A stretch of 64,000 bases of DNA from Panax quinquefolius. Lineage: Eukaryota; Streptophyta; Magnoliopsida; Apiales; Araliaceae. The stretch is from the NCBI GenBank assembly GCA_020205615.1, contig CM035168.1:1257830-1321829 (forward strand). The letters run 5' to 3'. Both the position numbers and the translations under genes were made by a program. The notes under the pieces are model-generated. The model was not told where the DNA came from. It ran no database searches and saw only the letters and a program-made list of their open reading frames with translations. Below, piece by piece: positions 23,201-33,159 of this stretch. Position 1 is the stretch's first letter. Each line of letters opens with the position of its first letter.

Positions 23201-26200
23201 ATATAGGCTGCAACTTCCTGGAACTGGACCCGGATTGAATTCCCAAATGTTAATCAAATGATCAAAAAGGCCACTTTCTGATGCAGAAGTCTAGAATCAA
23301 AACACATGAAACAATAAATACCCCAATGAATGTAACAACAAACACATTCACTTAGCTAAATGAACATTGAAAAAAATATTATAGATCAACATTCATGTCA
23401 AGAACACAAGTATGCCCAGTTCAGACATCAAACACATGAAAACAGACTCAAGAGTGACTCTTCTACGTGGGTGGGTGCGTCGGTGTACAAGATATGGACA
23501 AACAGAAAGACGGGGGCGGCACTATATTCAGGTTTTAAACCAACAGAACATTATAAAAGTTGTCCCTCTGATTCTTATTCCTCGGCTGGACCTACAATGT
23601 CAATCTAAATGAATCATATCGGGGTGTCAATGGAGATTATCATCATCTAGAAGCTCAAATAGACTATATCAGTTCATTGATGGTAACTACTACTTCCAAA
23701 TCCATTTCAGTAATAACATAATTTGTATTGATGACTCCTCCATATAAAGATTTCTTGAAGAATTCAGCACATATGAGATTTAATATTAATTTACTAAAAA
23801 AATATAGAACACGTGAGTATAGAACTAATGTAGGAGCAATGTTTTAAAAATCAGTATGCAAACCTAAGCGGCGGACCTCCTCACTAACAAAATCAATAAC
23901 AGCATGTTTTCAATCACCAGGGAGCAGATCCTCCTCGAAGAATTTCCCAAGTCCTGGCTCCAACATCAAGAACAGTGCTGCCTGGTATGTGGTGCGTTTT
24001 GGTACGGAAGTGGTTAACATGAAGTTTATTTTTGGGTAAGTTGGTCAATTGACCAAAAGAGTGCTGACACGCAGGCGAGGTTCTATGTGTCAGCATTCTA
24101 TTGGTCAATTGACCAACTTACCAAAAATTAAACTTCATGCTAACTGGATGTACATGCATAGTACAAGGACTTACCTAGTAAGCGGTACGTGGGGGCAGTT
24201 TTAGTTGGTTCCCTCTTTAGGTTTGCAGTTCACTTTAGTACGCTTATCCAGGACACCCTAGCACATTATACTATGTAAACAACTTGTACTTTAATTGGTT
24301 AAGGGTATGTTCTTGCTCTCTCTCTCCAAATATCTTTTAATACATATATATGTACTGTATTAAACCAAGCACTGTTTAATGGATTGGGTATATGTCAATA
24401 TTGCCCTCTCGAGTCTGCTACTACGTTTGGATTGAAGGAATAGAATGGAGGAAAGAATGGAATTATTTTTTAGCATCATGTTTGAATGTTGTTGGTGGTG
24501 GGTGACTGGGTGGTGTGACAGGATGACATTATTGGCGCATGCATCATTTCATTGGAATTGATCTCATTCCATCATTCCACCACTTATCACATGGAATGAA
24601 AATCAAGAGAATGAAATGAAATTTCATTCCATTAGAATGGTTTGTCCGCCAAAATATCACCAAATACACTATTTCTCACTCCATTTCATTCTTTTAATCT
24701 AAACATAGCAAACGTATTTATTTTTAATTCAATAGAAATGTTAGCAAAACTGCAAAAGAGATACAAGAGTGAGGTATGCTAAATTTACAATATTGGGACG
24801 TAAGAGTACCGTGTTTGGTTATACAAGTATCAATATGCGGTTTGCTAGGTCCATAAGAGTACCTAATAACTATGTTCAATACAGTATTAGGAGTTAAACT
24901 TTCCTCTCTATAAATCTTTGCCATCCTAATGCCAATGGATTTTCATCTTAAGCTATACTCTCGTGAAACAGTCAATCCCTAGCTCTAAGATAACTGATGG
25001 TAAGAGGCAATGGGTCTAACCAACTGTCAGTCAACAGCATTGGGTTGAAATATCTAACTTCTAAAAACAAATAATTCGTAACTGAATGAATTCATTACCT
25101 TTATATATTTTGGTTTCTTCAATTCCACATGGGACATATAACTTTCAACCAGGAATTTGAAACCAATCTCCAGCTCAGCATCAAATGATCCATCGGGAAA
25201 ACGTCGAACTATATCTGAGCGCTGACACCAGGGAACAAAATCAGCATACAAGTCAACAGCAGCTACCACGGAATATAAATGCTCTGGAGAATACCTGATA
25301 ATCAAAACAAAGTCCATTATAAAAACCAAACAATGCTATACATAACATATAAGAATTGAAATATTCAGAAGAGGAACATTTACTACTGGTACAAACTGGC
25401 CATAATCAATGGACAACCTCTTTCATAGTTGCTACCTACTGATGATAGGTTTCATCCGTTAGTACAGACACATTTTATTGCCCCTATAGAAGTACCATTT
25501 TTTTCAACAGTTTCTATATAAAAGTACAGACAGTCGAACTTCATACTCTTAAATTCAACAGTTACCTGGATTTGCAGCTAGTTTCTATGCTTATTCTACC
25601 TGCCTGATTCTCATTTCATTCTCTTTTTACTCCAAATTAAATTCTCCATTCCACAATAAATGTCCTAATTTGACTTTTCATGATTAAATTGACGAATGAC
25701 CATTATTAAGCATATTTATTTAAATTTTTGAAATAAAGAACATTGGGGTTAGTAGTAAATTATATGAGTTTATTATGGTCATAGTACCTCCGCCTATATT
25801 TTTTTTTAAAAAATAGTAAAAAAATACTTCAATAAAGGTCAATTTGACCTTAAAAAGTTATATTAGGACATTTATTTTGGGACAGAGAGCGTACATTAGA
25901 ATTTGGTATCTAAATGGTTGTTCTTCAGTGTCAACTTAATACATATGCATGTGTTCTGACTTCTGACATTTTAAGTAGATATTCATTCAGTGTAGTCTTT
26001 GTTATATAAGTTTTACTCTAGCAAGGTCTTACTTAAACAAGGAATACATTAACTACGTTATGACATAAAATCGAATGTTGCAATTCTTAGACTTAGTTAG
26101 CTGATCTTCAGTCATCAAAACTACGTGTTCTAGTGCCCATTTGGTGGATCAGTGCAGCAAAATGAAACACTTTTCCTAGTGGAGCTATGTAAAATAAGTG

Positions 26201-26963
26201 CTCACATAAAAAAGTCAAGCTGCAAGTAAATAGTTCCTTAAGCCACTCCATAAGATATTTTCATAAAGTTTCTAACTGTAAATTTAAACGTCCTACTAAA
26301 AGTACCAAATCTTAACTCTCCAAAAAGTGCTATTACACCAAAAAATCTCAACTGCTGACAAGCACTTCAATATGTTACGAAACACGCGTAAACATAATCT
26401 TTTGAATGGATAGTGGTTGTAGCTCACCACTCCCACAAACCAAAAGTAAACACCACAGCAACAGAAATAAAAATAAAAAAAAAATTCTCTTTGCAAGAAA
26501 TCCTTTATCATAACGTGAAATGCTATTGTAAAAATAACAAGAACAAAAAAAAATCAAGCCAATTTAAGACAACAAGAAATTTCTCAACAGCACATATCAT
26601 ATCTACATACTACAAAAAAAGTGAAAATGGATGGAAGATAACTTACCCTAAAACTCGCCTCTCCTCATAAACTTTGGCCAGAACATTCCCCTCTTCCCCA
26701 TCACCACAGCCGAGAAATCCCCTTCTCTGAAAAACACCATTACACATACTTCCGATAGGAGAATAAGCATTCTTTTTCAATCCGCCAATTGCTTCAGTAA
26801 CCAATGGAAATCTCTCGATACAGGCAATGCTACTCAACCATCGAATTTGAACATGATTTCCCAATTCCCCACAGCTCTTGTTATAATTGATCAGCTGTCT
26901 AACACCATTTCTCCGTAAAATTAAACGCCCAACGGCTTTCGATGCCGACATAAACGACGGCAT
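20218..26963 (-). CDS. COQ10: Coenzyme Q-binding protein COQ10, mitochondrial, four exons
   Basis: Exons on the minus strand: 26963-26647, 25294-25099, 23290-23159 and 20340-20218. All introns are GT/AG, in phases 2, 0 and 0, giving 255 residues, the usual plant length. Residues 1 to about 95 are an Arg-rich, acid-poor mitochondrial presequence (AVGRLILRRNGVRQL). The START/polyketide-cyclase fold follows: YEERRVLGYSPEHLYSVVAA, VDLYADFVPWCQRSD, PDGSFDAELEIGFKFLVESY, LFDHLINIWEF-PGPVPGSC, LVDFKF-SPFYRQ and MATMFFKEVATRLVGSF, DRC, YGPGVPV. COQ10 binds ubiquinone in the inner membrane and supports its delivery for respiration and late Q synthesis. Intron 3 is 2.8 kb and carries a MITE and a C-rich tandem array. 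Introns 1 and 2 hold more MITEs. SCP2 follows 1.5 kb downstream on the same strand, with no sign of a functional link. Confidence 0.93.
20555..20764. mobile_element. Stowaway MITE in COQ10 intron 3
   Basis: 210 bp, from CTCCCTCCGTTCCAAATCC to AATTTTGGAACAGAGG, flanked by TA on both sides. Confidence 0.85.
21290..22280. repeat. ~310-bp tandem array with C-rich spacers in COQ10 intron 3
   Basis: Three copies start with CGCAATCTAAAGCTTACTTC at about 21361, 21672 and 21978; the third has an extra partial start at 22003. Each copy continues with TGTTTGAAGGTGG, GGTTGGTGATGGCTTAGC, TAATAAGACCATAGCCAACG and GGGCCCATGACATG, and then C-rich tracts (for example 21826-21868). Sub-repeats of TAATATTTTCTGATTATGTA lie between the tracts. 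The GTTGGTGATGGC / CATAGCCAAC inverted repeat inside each unit suggests the array grew from the end of a DNA element. Confidence 0.9.
23860..23990 (-). pseudogene. Captured gene fragment of unknown origin in COQ10 intron 2? (intron 2 is 25098-23291)
   Basis: On the minus strand one frame reads RTTYQAALFLMLEPGLGKFF, EEDLLPGD, stop, KHAVIDFVSEEVRRLGLHTD. This has protein-like composition with a single internal stop and no link to COQ10. I do not recognise the source gene. It abuts the hairpin element at 24002-24152. It could also be chance coding-like sequence. Confidence 0.35.
24002..24152. mobile_element. Hairpin MITE in COQ10 intron 2
   Basis: Arms of about 60 bases. GTACGGAAGTGGTTAACATG on the left is answered by CATGCTAACTGGATGTAC on the right. 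AAGTTGGTCAATTGACC and its mirror GGTCAATTGACCAACTT lie nearer the centre, and GTGCTGACAC pairs with GTGTCAGCA. The loop is about 20 bases. Confidence 0.85.
24421..24708. mobile_element. MITE with ATGGAATG-rich termini in COQ10 intron 2
   Basis: The left end reads ACGTTTGGATTGAAGGAATAG. The right end, reverse complemented, is ATGTTTAGATTAAAAGAATG. Several ATTCCATT/AATGGAAT blocks inside are typical of this dicot MITE type. Ends are imperfect and the target duplication is unclear. Confidence 0.65.
25644..25891. mobile_element. Stowaway-like MITE in COQ10 intron 1
   Basis: Left CTCCATTCCACAATAAATGTCC-TAATTTGAC pairs with right GTTATATTAGGACATTTATT-TTGGGACAGAGAG. Older than the complete copies; TA flanks are not clear. 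Confidence 0.65.
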
Positions 26964-26999
26964 TGTAATTCAAATACCCAATTAATAGAACCCTTCGGA

Positions 27000-27890
27000 G
27001 AGGTAAACTCAATTTCGCCCTAATTCATTTTAGCGAAATCAATTGAACTACTCGGTATTTAGAAGATTAAAATATAAAAGGAATTGAATGTATATGTTAG
27101 GAAATTGGTTGTAGAACGAAGAATAACGTACCTGGGAACTGTCAACCTAGATTCATGTGGTGACCGAATAAATGGGAGATTTTTTTTTGGACATTGAAAC
27201 TAAAAATAAAAAAAAAATAAACTTTTTCTTCCTTCTGGTTGGCCTTTATTAGGGTTTCAAATTGAAGCTTTTTCCTGAGTTTCCGTTTACATATCCTTTC
27301 TCATTTTTTATTTTTATCGAGTATTCACCGGCAAGAAACAAGGGCTGCCGTGCGTAGTTATTTTTTTTTCCCTTTTTTTTTTTTTTATGATAGTATTTAA
27401 ATTTTATCTATTTATATTTTTAACCTCATTATTGGGATCAAAATATAAATAGATAAAATTCAAATAATATCCAATTTTCATGTTTAAAGCAAATAAGTTT
27501 CTAAACATCCTTTCTAAAATCTAAATTCATGATGTAATTATATAAGAATTTTTTATTTTTGAAAACTTAAAACAGCTATTATATTGAAATTAGAATATAT
27601 ATATATACAGAAAGGATCTGCCACGGACCTTTTGGACGGACCAATAAATTGACTTAAGGAAAAACAAACACGCGGGTCAAGCACAAAGGAAATTCGGGTC
27701 TTAAAAAATAGGGTCCTTTACATAAGTATACAACAAATAGAAAGTAATTACAAGAAAAGTGCATCAACCAAATAATTACAAAAGAGTGTAATTAGGACCC
27801 ATATTACAAAAATAGTACAATTCACATTAATAAGGAAACCTATAATTAAGGACAAATAACTGCCATAATTAATAATTCAAATTCAAATTC
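27000..27890. other. COQ10 upstream region and intergenic DNA
   Basis: Contains the COQ10 5' flank. No further gene seen. Homopolymer T runs lie around 27183 and 27360-27386. Confidence 0.5.
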
Positions 27891-27929
27891 AAATTTTGGT
27901 AACTTAATAAAACTGAATTTAACCACTAT

Positions 27930-28070
27930 CTTTTTGTGGAGCGCAGAGTTGCCCATAATTGCAGCAGCGTTTCTAAATTCACGGCATGTCTCATCCAGTC
28001 TGACAATGGTCCTCACTATTAGTCCTTCAGGAACATTAGTAAGCTCACAGATATCTGCGAACGGGGTTTC
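27930..28070 (-). pseudogene. SKI2-type RNA helicase C-terminal fragment
   Basis: About 47 uninterrupted codons on the minus strand read ETPFADICELTNVPEGLIV, then RTIVRLDETCREFRNAAAIM and GNSALHKK. This matches the DSHCT (C-terminal) domain of plant SKI2, the cytoplasmic exosome-linked DExH helicase. Nothing else of that ~1,300-residue protein is nearby, and the frame runs on into unrelated sequence after HKK. The lack of stops suggests a recent capture or insertion. A 25-base sequence TTGGTAACTTAATAAAACTG-AATTT occurs just outside both sides (27896 and 28252), which hints at how it arrived. Confidence 0.85.
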
Positions 28071-28093
28071 ATGCAATATAGGATACAAAGCAA

Positions 28094-28170
28094 CATATAT
28101 GTGGGCATTCAGTAGTCTAAATAATAGTGTTAAACTTTGTCTATATATGTGGGCATTCAGTGGTCTGCAC
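28094..28170. repeat. Direct repeat of ~24 bp
   Basis: ATATATGTGGGCATTCAGT plus GGTCT or AGTCT occurs at about 28097 and 28144, next to the SKI2 fragment. Confidence 0.8.
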
Positions 28171-28249
28171 TCCATAAAACTTAATAAATATTAAAATGGT
28201 TACATTTATATGAATGGTTGGCTACCAAACTGCATCACATTCAAATGAA

Positions 28250-28520
28250 ATTGGTAACTTAATAAAACTGAATTTGTTACCTTGGTCTAAAGGTTTGGCT
28301 ACCAACTGCACTATGAAAAAAAAAAATCTATAATAGATTTTTTATAATTAATTGGTAACCCAATAAAACTGAATTGATTACCTTTGTATTAAGGTTTGGC
28401 TACCAACTACATTAATTAAAAAAAAATCTATAATACATTTTTTTTAATTAATTGGTAAACCAATTAAACTGAATTGACTACCTTGATTTAAAAGTTTGGC
28501 AACCAACTACATGAAAGTTT
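28250..28520. repeat. ~105-bp tandem repeat, three copies
   Basis: The unit has AATTGGTAAC(C/T)(C/T)AATAAAACTG, AATTG-TTACCTT and GGTTTGGCTACCAACT(G/A)CA, then an A/T-rich hairpin (AAAAAAATCTATAATA / ATTTTTTTTAATTAATT). Copies start near 28250, 28350 and 28455. The beginning of the unit is also present at 27896. Confidence 0.85.
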
Positions 28521-28577
28521 GAAATTCTATACAGGTGTGAATGTTTGAAAGCCATGTGTAAATGAAGAAGAAAGGTT

Positions 28578-28847
28578 CCTAAAGAACTGCAGGTGGCTGG
28601 TGAAGATGGTGGATAGACAAGGGGTGTGGTTGCATGCAGGAGTGCCTGTGAGGCATTTGGACTTGACCAATACTGCTGCAGTGGGGAGTTTGCAAACCCA
28701 ACAACTTGTCAGCCATCTTTCTATTCAACCATCTTTAAGAGAGCTTGCCCAAGGGCGTATAGTTATGCATTTGATGATGGCACCAACATTTTCACATGCA
28801 AGGCCTAGGAATATTCCATCATATTTTGCCCCAACATCAATGGGTAA
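28578..28847 (+). pseudogene. Thaumatin-like (PR-5) protein, C-terminal fragment with two stops
   Basis: One frame reads PKELQVAGEDGG, stop (28614-28616), TRGVVACRSACEAFGLDQYC, CSGEFANPTTCQPSFYSTIF, KRACPRAYSYAFDDGTNIFT, CKA, stop (28806-28808), EYSIIFCPNING, and a final TAA at 28845. This is the C-terminal third of a thaumatin-like protein, with its conserved cysteines and the IIFCP end. The N-terminal two thirds and signal peptide are absent. Two in-frame stops make it a pseudogene. It lies between the SKI2 fragment and the gypsy element, in a short zone of broken gene pieces. Confidence 0.9.
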
Positions 28848-28863
28848 AAAACTCTTCCTTTTC

Positions 28864-29142
28864 TCATATTTCTTCTTTTCCGCACAAGAACGATAAATGA
28901 AGAAGAAAGGTTCGGCAGAGGAGGCGGTGGCGGAGGCCTCGATGGACATGTTGACGCCGCGTGCTCGGGCCAACTGAACTCGTGGCGTCGTTCCTAAAAG
29001 CGTGGCCATGGGGTCCGAGATCCCAAAAGGTTTCATCTGCGCTTTTGGGGACGACGAAGGCATCATCGAAATTAGAAGTTAATGATCTCTTCTTGTTAGA
29101 CGAAGAGAAGACAGAGTTGTTGTTGTTGTGAATGTCGGCCAT
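28864..29142 (-). CDS. Small ORF of unknown function, possibly a truncated gene start
   Basis: 92 codons from an ATG (MADIHNNNNSVFSSSNKKRS, then LTSNFDDAFVVPKS). GC content is clearly higher than the flanks and the 5' side is purine-rich, like a plant leader. A second minus-strand frame (29066-28725) is protein-like over QMKPFGISDPMATLLGTTPR, VQLARARGVNMSIEASA, so the real reading frame may switch after VVPKS, by an intron or a frameshift. I do not recognise the family. The gypsy element inserted only 62 bases upstream of the ATG, so any promoter is displaced. Confidence 0.35.
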   Translation of the reverse strand: MADIHNNNNSVFSSSNKKRSLTSNFDDAFVVPKSADETFWDLGPHGHAFRNDATSSVGPSTRRQHVHRGLRHRLLCRTFLLHLSFLCGKEEI

Positions 29143-29893
29143 TATGAGTGATAAGTGGAGAGGGGGAGAGAAAATTAAAGAGATGGAGGGGGCTGGGGGT
29201 GTGTGGATTGTAAGACCCCAGTTTTTATAAATAAAGATGAATTTTCTATAAATATTATTTTTGAATATTATGGAATAAATTTGATATAATGTTATAGTTG
29301 TGGGTAATATTTATAAATTTTGCAAAGTAAGCAAGTTGTTATAAAATATTCGTTTGGTGGGGAATATTCTTTTTGTCGGGGAATATTCGTATAACTACTC
29401 AATCATTGGTGGACCCCATTAACGGAAGTATTGTCGTAGTTAAAAACGACAAAATTATTTTTCTATAAAAATAACTGCAGAGGTGTTACTCTAAAACTGT
29501 TGAACTACCCTTAGTAAAAATACGATGTCTACGCGTAGTTGTATAGTAGCACACGATATTGATTATTGATGCTTACGTGAGAAGTCACTTAGCTATGCTC
29601 AATTATTGCTACAGTAATTGCTGCATCATATCTCTTATATTATTGATTCAATTATTGTCACAGTATCATCTGTATAATATGTTTTAGTATTAAATTATTA
29701 ATTGAGACGACAAGTTATAAATGATTAATAATTGTTGAAAGATTAAATATGTGTTGATTAAAAATAAAATGATTTGTGGTAATATTTATTCAATCCTTGA
29801 TGTATATAAAGAGTCTGTTATGAGACGTTTGTGGTAAGTTTGATTATTTTATGGGGGGCCCATATGTCATCATCTAAGAGTCCCTTCAATAAT

Positions 29894-30226
29894 AAGTAAT
29901 TACCTTTGTGAATAGTAATTACCTTTGTAAAATAGTAATTACCTTCGTCGATAGTAATTACCTTTGTGAATAGTAATTACCTTTGTGAATAGTAATTACC
30001 TTCGTCGATAGTAATTACCTTTGTGAATAGTAATTACCTTTGTGAATAAGAATTACCTTCAAATATAGTATTTACCTTCGCATAGTAATTACCTTTGTGA
30101 ATAGTAATTACCTTTGTGAATAGTAAATTACCTTCGTCGATAGTATTTACCTTCGTCGATAGTAATTACCTTCTTCAATAGTAATTACCTTCGTCGATAG
30201 TAATTACCCCTTCGCAAATAGTAGTT
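29894..30226 (+). repeat. 19-bp minisatellite in the LTR
   Basis: About 17 copies of AGTAATTACCTT(T/C)GT(G/C)(A/G)AT, in two main variants (TTTGTGAAT and TTCGTCGAT) that alternate. Confidence 0.95.
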
Positions 30227-30371
30227 GTCCCTTCATATTACCAAGAGTTAATCGCCTTCTTGATTGTTCCAGGGTTAATTACCCCTTTCATGAATAATAG
30301 TAGTTGTCTCTTCATATTACCAAGAGTCATTTTGACCCTTCGTTAAGACCAAGAGCCACCCTCAATATTTC

Positions 30372-30380
30372 TATAAATAG
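30372..30380 (+). promoter_or_regulatory. TATA box in the 5' LTR
   Basis: TATAAATAG, conserved at the same place in the 3' LTR (38781), the nested solo LTR (36962) and the last LTR (62603). It marks the U3/R promoter. Confidence 0.75.
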
Positions 30381-31950
30381 AAAGCTCATTCCTTCATTAT
30401 TTCTTTACAATTCAATTTGAAACTCTGAGAGAGAAACTATAGAGAAAAGAAGAAAAGTATTTTCTACTTCACTTTTCCAATATTTAGCTCTTCTAAGGTA
30501 GGGAATATTATTTGTTGTACTAAGTGAAGGGTGTTATTTTTTATTCATGAAGAGAACTTCATTATTCCATTCTTTATTATTCTGTTGGAATAACTCGTAA
30601 AAAGTGGCATACCCTATACACGACCAGTATATGCGGAATACCCTATACTTGGTGAAATTCTTATATTATTCCATTCTTATTTATTCTGGCTTGGAATAAC
30701 TCAGTATATCGCGAATCCCTATACTTGGTGACATTCTTCTATTATTTTATTATTCGTTGGAACATCCCATCTGCATGCTTTTACTTTACGACACAGTTTC
30801 TGTCTTTATTATTCTATTGGAATATCCCATGCGTGTGTTTTACACCGACACTGTTCCGCTTTTATTATTCTCGTATTTATTATTCTATTGAATAACTCGT
30901 CTGCATCTGGTACCGCATGCACGGTGATTTCTTTTGTTATTTCATTCGCTATTATACTCAGGTTGGTTAAAATTTTGACTTATACTCCATGAATTTAGTG
31001 GAATATCTTTGATATTTAAGCTTCATCCAAGATTTTTATGAAAATATTTTTCCGAGCATTCTTGAATTTTACTCTACAAAGCGGTATTATGTTGACAATT
31101 TGGGCGTTATTAGTTCTGAATAAATTAATTCGTGAACTTGTTTCATTGAATTATTATGTCATTGTCATCATCCTCATGTTATATTATGTTATCTTTGGCT
31201 TACGTGCATAGATGAACTTAGTATGATTATGACCAGGATCATTCGGTATAATCATGGCGGCTGATATAAATGATGTGACAAAAGTCCTCGGTGGCACATG
31301 TAATGCGATGGATAGTTTTGGTATGATTATGACCGGGGTGATTCGGTATAGTCATGACCATTGATAATTTGATGAAAATCCTTGACCGTGGTAGTACGGG
31401 ATGATTAGATATTGTGGTTTATTCATTAAACTGAGTCTTAGTGATAAAAATTGATGAAAACCTTTTAAAACCTAAAAGATAGTAGACTTTATTTTCTACT
31501 TGACTCTTTTAATGAATTGCATATTCACCGCAGCTTAAGCGGTTGTCTATTGTATTTTATCAGTTTAACATTGTTGAAGACTATTGATAATTTATTCTGC
31601 ATTATCTTAGTTATAATATTTCTTACTGGGCTAGTTGAGCTCACCCTTTCTTTCACTGTTCTCTTCAGGAAATGAGAATATAGCTGGGACGAGTCGGGAA
31701 AAAGAGTGATGGTTCCAAAGAGAGCATTAGTAGTCCTCACTATTCTATTAAATAGTGTGACAATAAATGTAATGAGGACTCCTTGAGTATGGATATTGTC
31801 TAAATGACAATATTCCTATTAGAACTCTCAGTTTATGTATTGTCGTATGTTACACGACAGATGTATAAATAAGTTTGTATTTGTATTTTGTACCATGTAT
31901 CTGGCGACTCAGAATGGGTGATGAATACCTAATTTTGGGGGCGTCACAGT

Positions 31951-31962
31951 TGGTATCAGAGC
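31951..31962 (+). other. Primer binding site (tRNA-iMet type)
   Basis: TGGTATCAGAGC two bases after the LTR, complementary to the 3' end of initiator tRNA-Met. Confidence 0.92.
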
Positions 31963-32134
31963 TTAGGGATATGATCCCTGGCTAAGATGCGAGATAAGAA
32001 CTAGGAGGGAGAGACGGGGAATTCCTTCGCTAGTATGACCTACCTAAGTTTATTTGTTATTTAATTGGTCGGTCAGAGTATAGGGATAATATTTGATATA
32101 TTAATTAACCCTTGTGTTGTGGCAGTGTTTAGAA

Positions 32135-32419
32135 ATGGCAGCTGAAAATATTCACAATGGAGTGAATGTGACCGTTGTGACACCTTTAATCACTAATCAG
32201 GTTAATGCAGTGTCAGACGAGGAACAAATTAGAGATATCCACGTAGTGAATGAAGAACTAATTGTTGCACCCGAGCTAGTTGCAGAGGTAACAGCTGAGA
32301 GTGAGGAAGAAGAGGAACCTGAGGAGAATTGGTTAGAAGAAGTTTATGATCAAAACTTAGAATTACAAAATCGTGTTCGTGAGCTAGAAGAACAGGTTGA
32401 AGAACGGCAAAACGATTAG
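32135..32419 (+). CDS. Gag-like N-terminal ORF of the gypsy element
   Basis: 95 codons starting MAAENIHNGVNVTVVTPLIT, 170 bases after the primer site. Residues about 55-94 are very acidic, then form a coiled coil (EEEEEPEENWLEEVYDQNLE, LQNRVRELEEQVEERQN). There is no capsid or zinc-knuckle motif. After the TAG the same heptad-like composition continues in broken frames (to about 32700), so the ORF is the front part of a decayed protein. Position argues for gag. Sequence alone does not prove it. Confidence 0.55.
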   Translation: MAAENIHNGVNVTVVTPLITNQVNAVSDEEQIRDIHVVNEELIVAPELVAEVTAESEEEEEPEENWLEEVYDQNLELQNRVRELEEQVEERQND

Positions 32420-32914
32420 TGGAACAAAGGGATACAACAATTCAAAATTGGGTTACCAGATATGTGATGCTCGAACAAAATCACGCTTTGGCAAGGTGTA
32501 AGATATTAAAGTTGGAATCGAGAATTTAAAAATCAAAGATCGGTTGAAAGAAGAAACAACCTGACGAAGGAGAATAAAGCGATGCATGGGTAAAAGTCGC
32601 ACAACGCGTTGATAGTGTAGAAAAAGACGTCCGATCCAATAAAGCTAAAATAGATAAAATGGACTTTGCTTTTGAAAGAATTTGGGAGAACCCAACATCG
32701 AATTCGGAATTACCACATGCATAGCGCTCAACCCGAATTCGATATGGATCGAGAATAATGATTCAAATCATGGATCGGGAATGTGAAGAAGCACTTAAGA
32801 GTGGAATGTACCCTATAATAAAAAGTCAAACTTCATGTAATTTAAGCGAGGCGTTTATTTAGAAACCCGAACGAAGTTATTACAGTAAAATTAATTATAA
32901 ATTATTGCGAAGTC

Positions 32915-33153
32915 TATACTTTATTCAATACAAGTTCTACCCACTCTTTTATTCTACCTAGTTGTGTTCAATGTTTAAATTTGACTCGAAAAAATTAGAC
33001 TTTGATTTATCTATTGAAACTTCGTTGGGAGAAACCTTCGTTACCTCCAATCGCTTTATTAATCTTGTTGTTTCAAATAAACACTTTCACGTTACTGTCG
33101 ATCTTATCTCTTTGAAAATACTTGCCTTTGAGGTAATTTTTGAAAACGATTGA
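32915..33153 (+). pseudogene. Retroviral aspartic protease remnant
   Basis: The frame 32962-33153 has KLDFDLSIETSLGETFVTSN, RFINLVVSNKHFHVTVDLIS, LKILAFEVIF, matching the gypsy RVP pattern LDFPL-V-TPLGE---V, -F-VDLI-L----FDVILGMDW. Just upstream, in another frame, NTSSTHSFI stands where the active-site (D)(S/T)GATHSFI should be. The catalytic Asp and Gly are lost and the frame is broken. Nothing of RT or RNase H follows. Confidence 0.7.
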
Positions 33154-33159
33154 TTAACT

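Larger units (their letters stand above)
29209..31948 (+). repeat. 5' LTR of the gypsy element
   Basis: 2740 bp from TGTAAGACCCCAG to GGGGGCGTCACA. It includes a 19-bp minisatellite (29894-30226), a TATAAATAG promoter at 30372, an R-region purine stretch (GAGAGAAACTATAGAG), TTGGAATA-type tandem repeats (30560-30960) and the hairpin motif pair (about 31190-31400). Confidence 0.95.

Noticed and set aside
29894..30226. CRISPR-like array
   Set aside because: Repeats are directly adjacent with no unique spacers, and this is a plant LTR minisatellite.
31525..31740. Minus-strand frame MRTTNALFGTITLFPDSSQL, repeated at 38137-38361 and 39965-40171
   Set aside because: Three similar ORFs look like a conserved gene, but all lie at the same place in copies of one LTR. 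Conservation comes from the LTR, not from coding.
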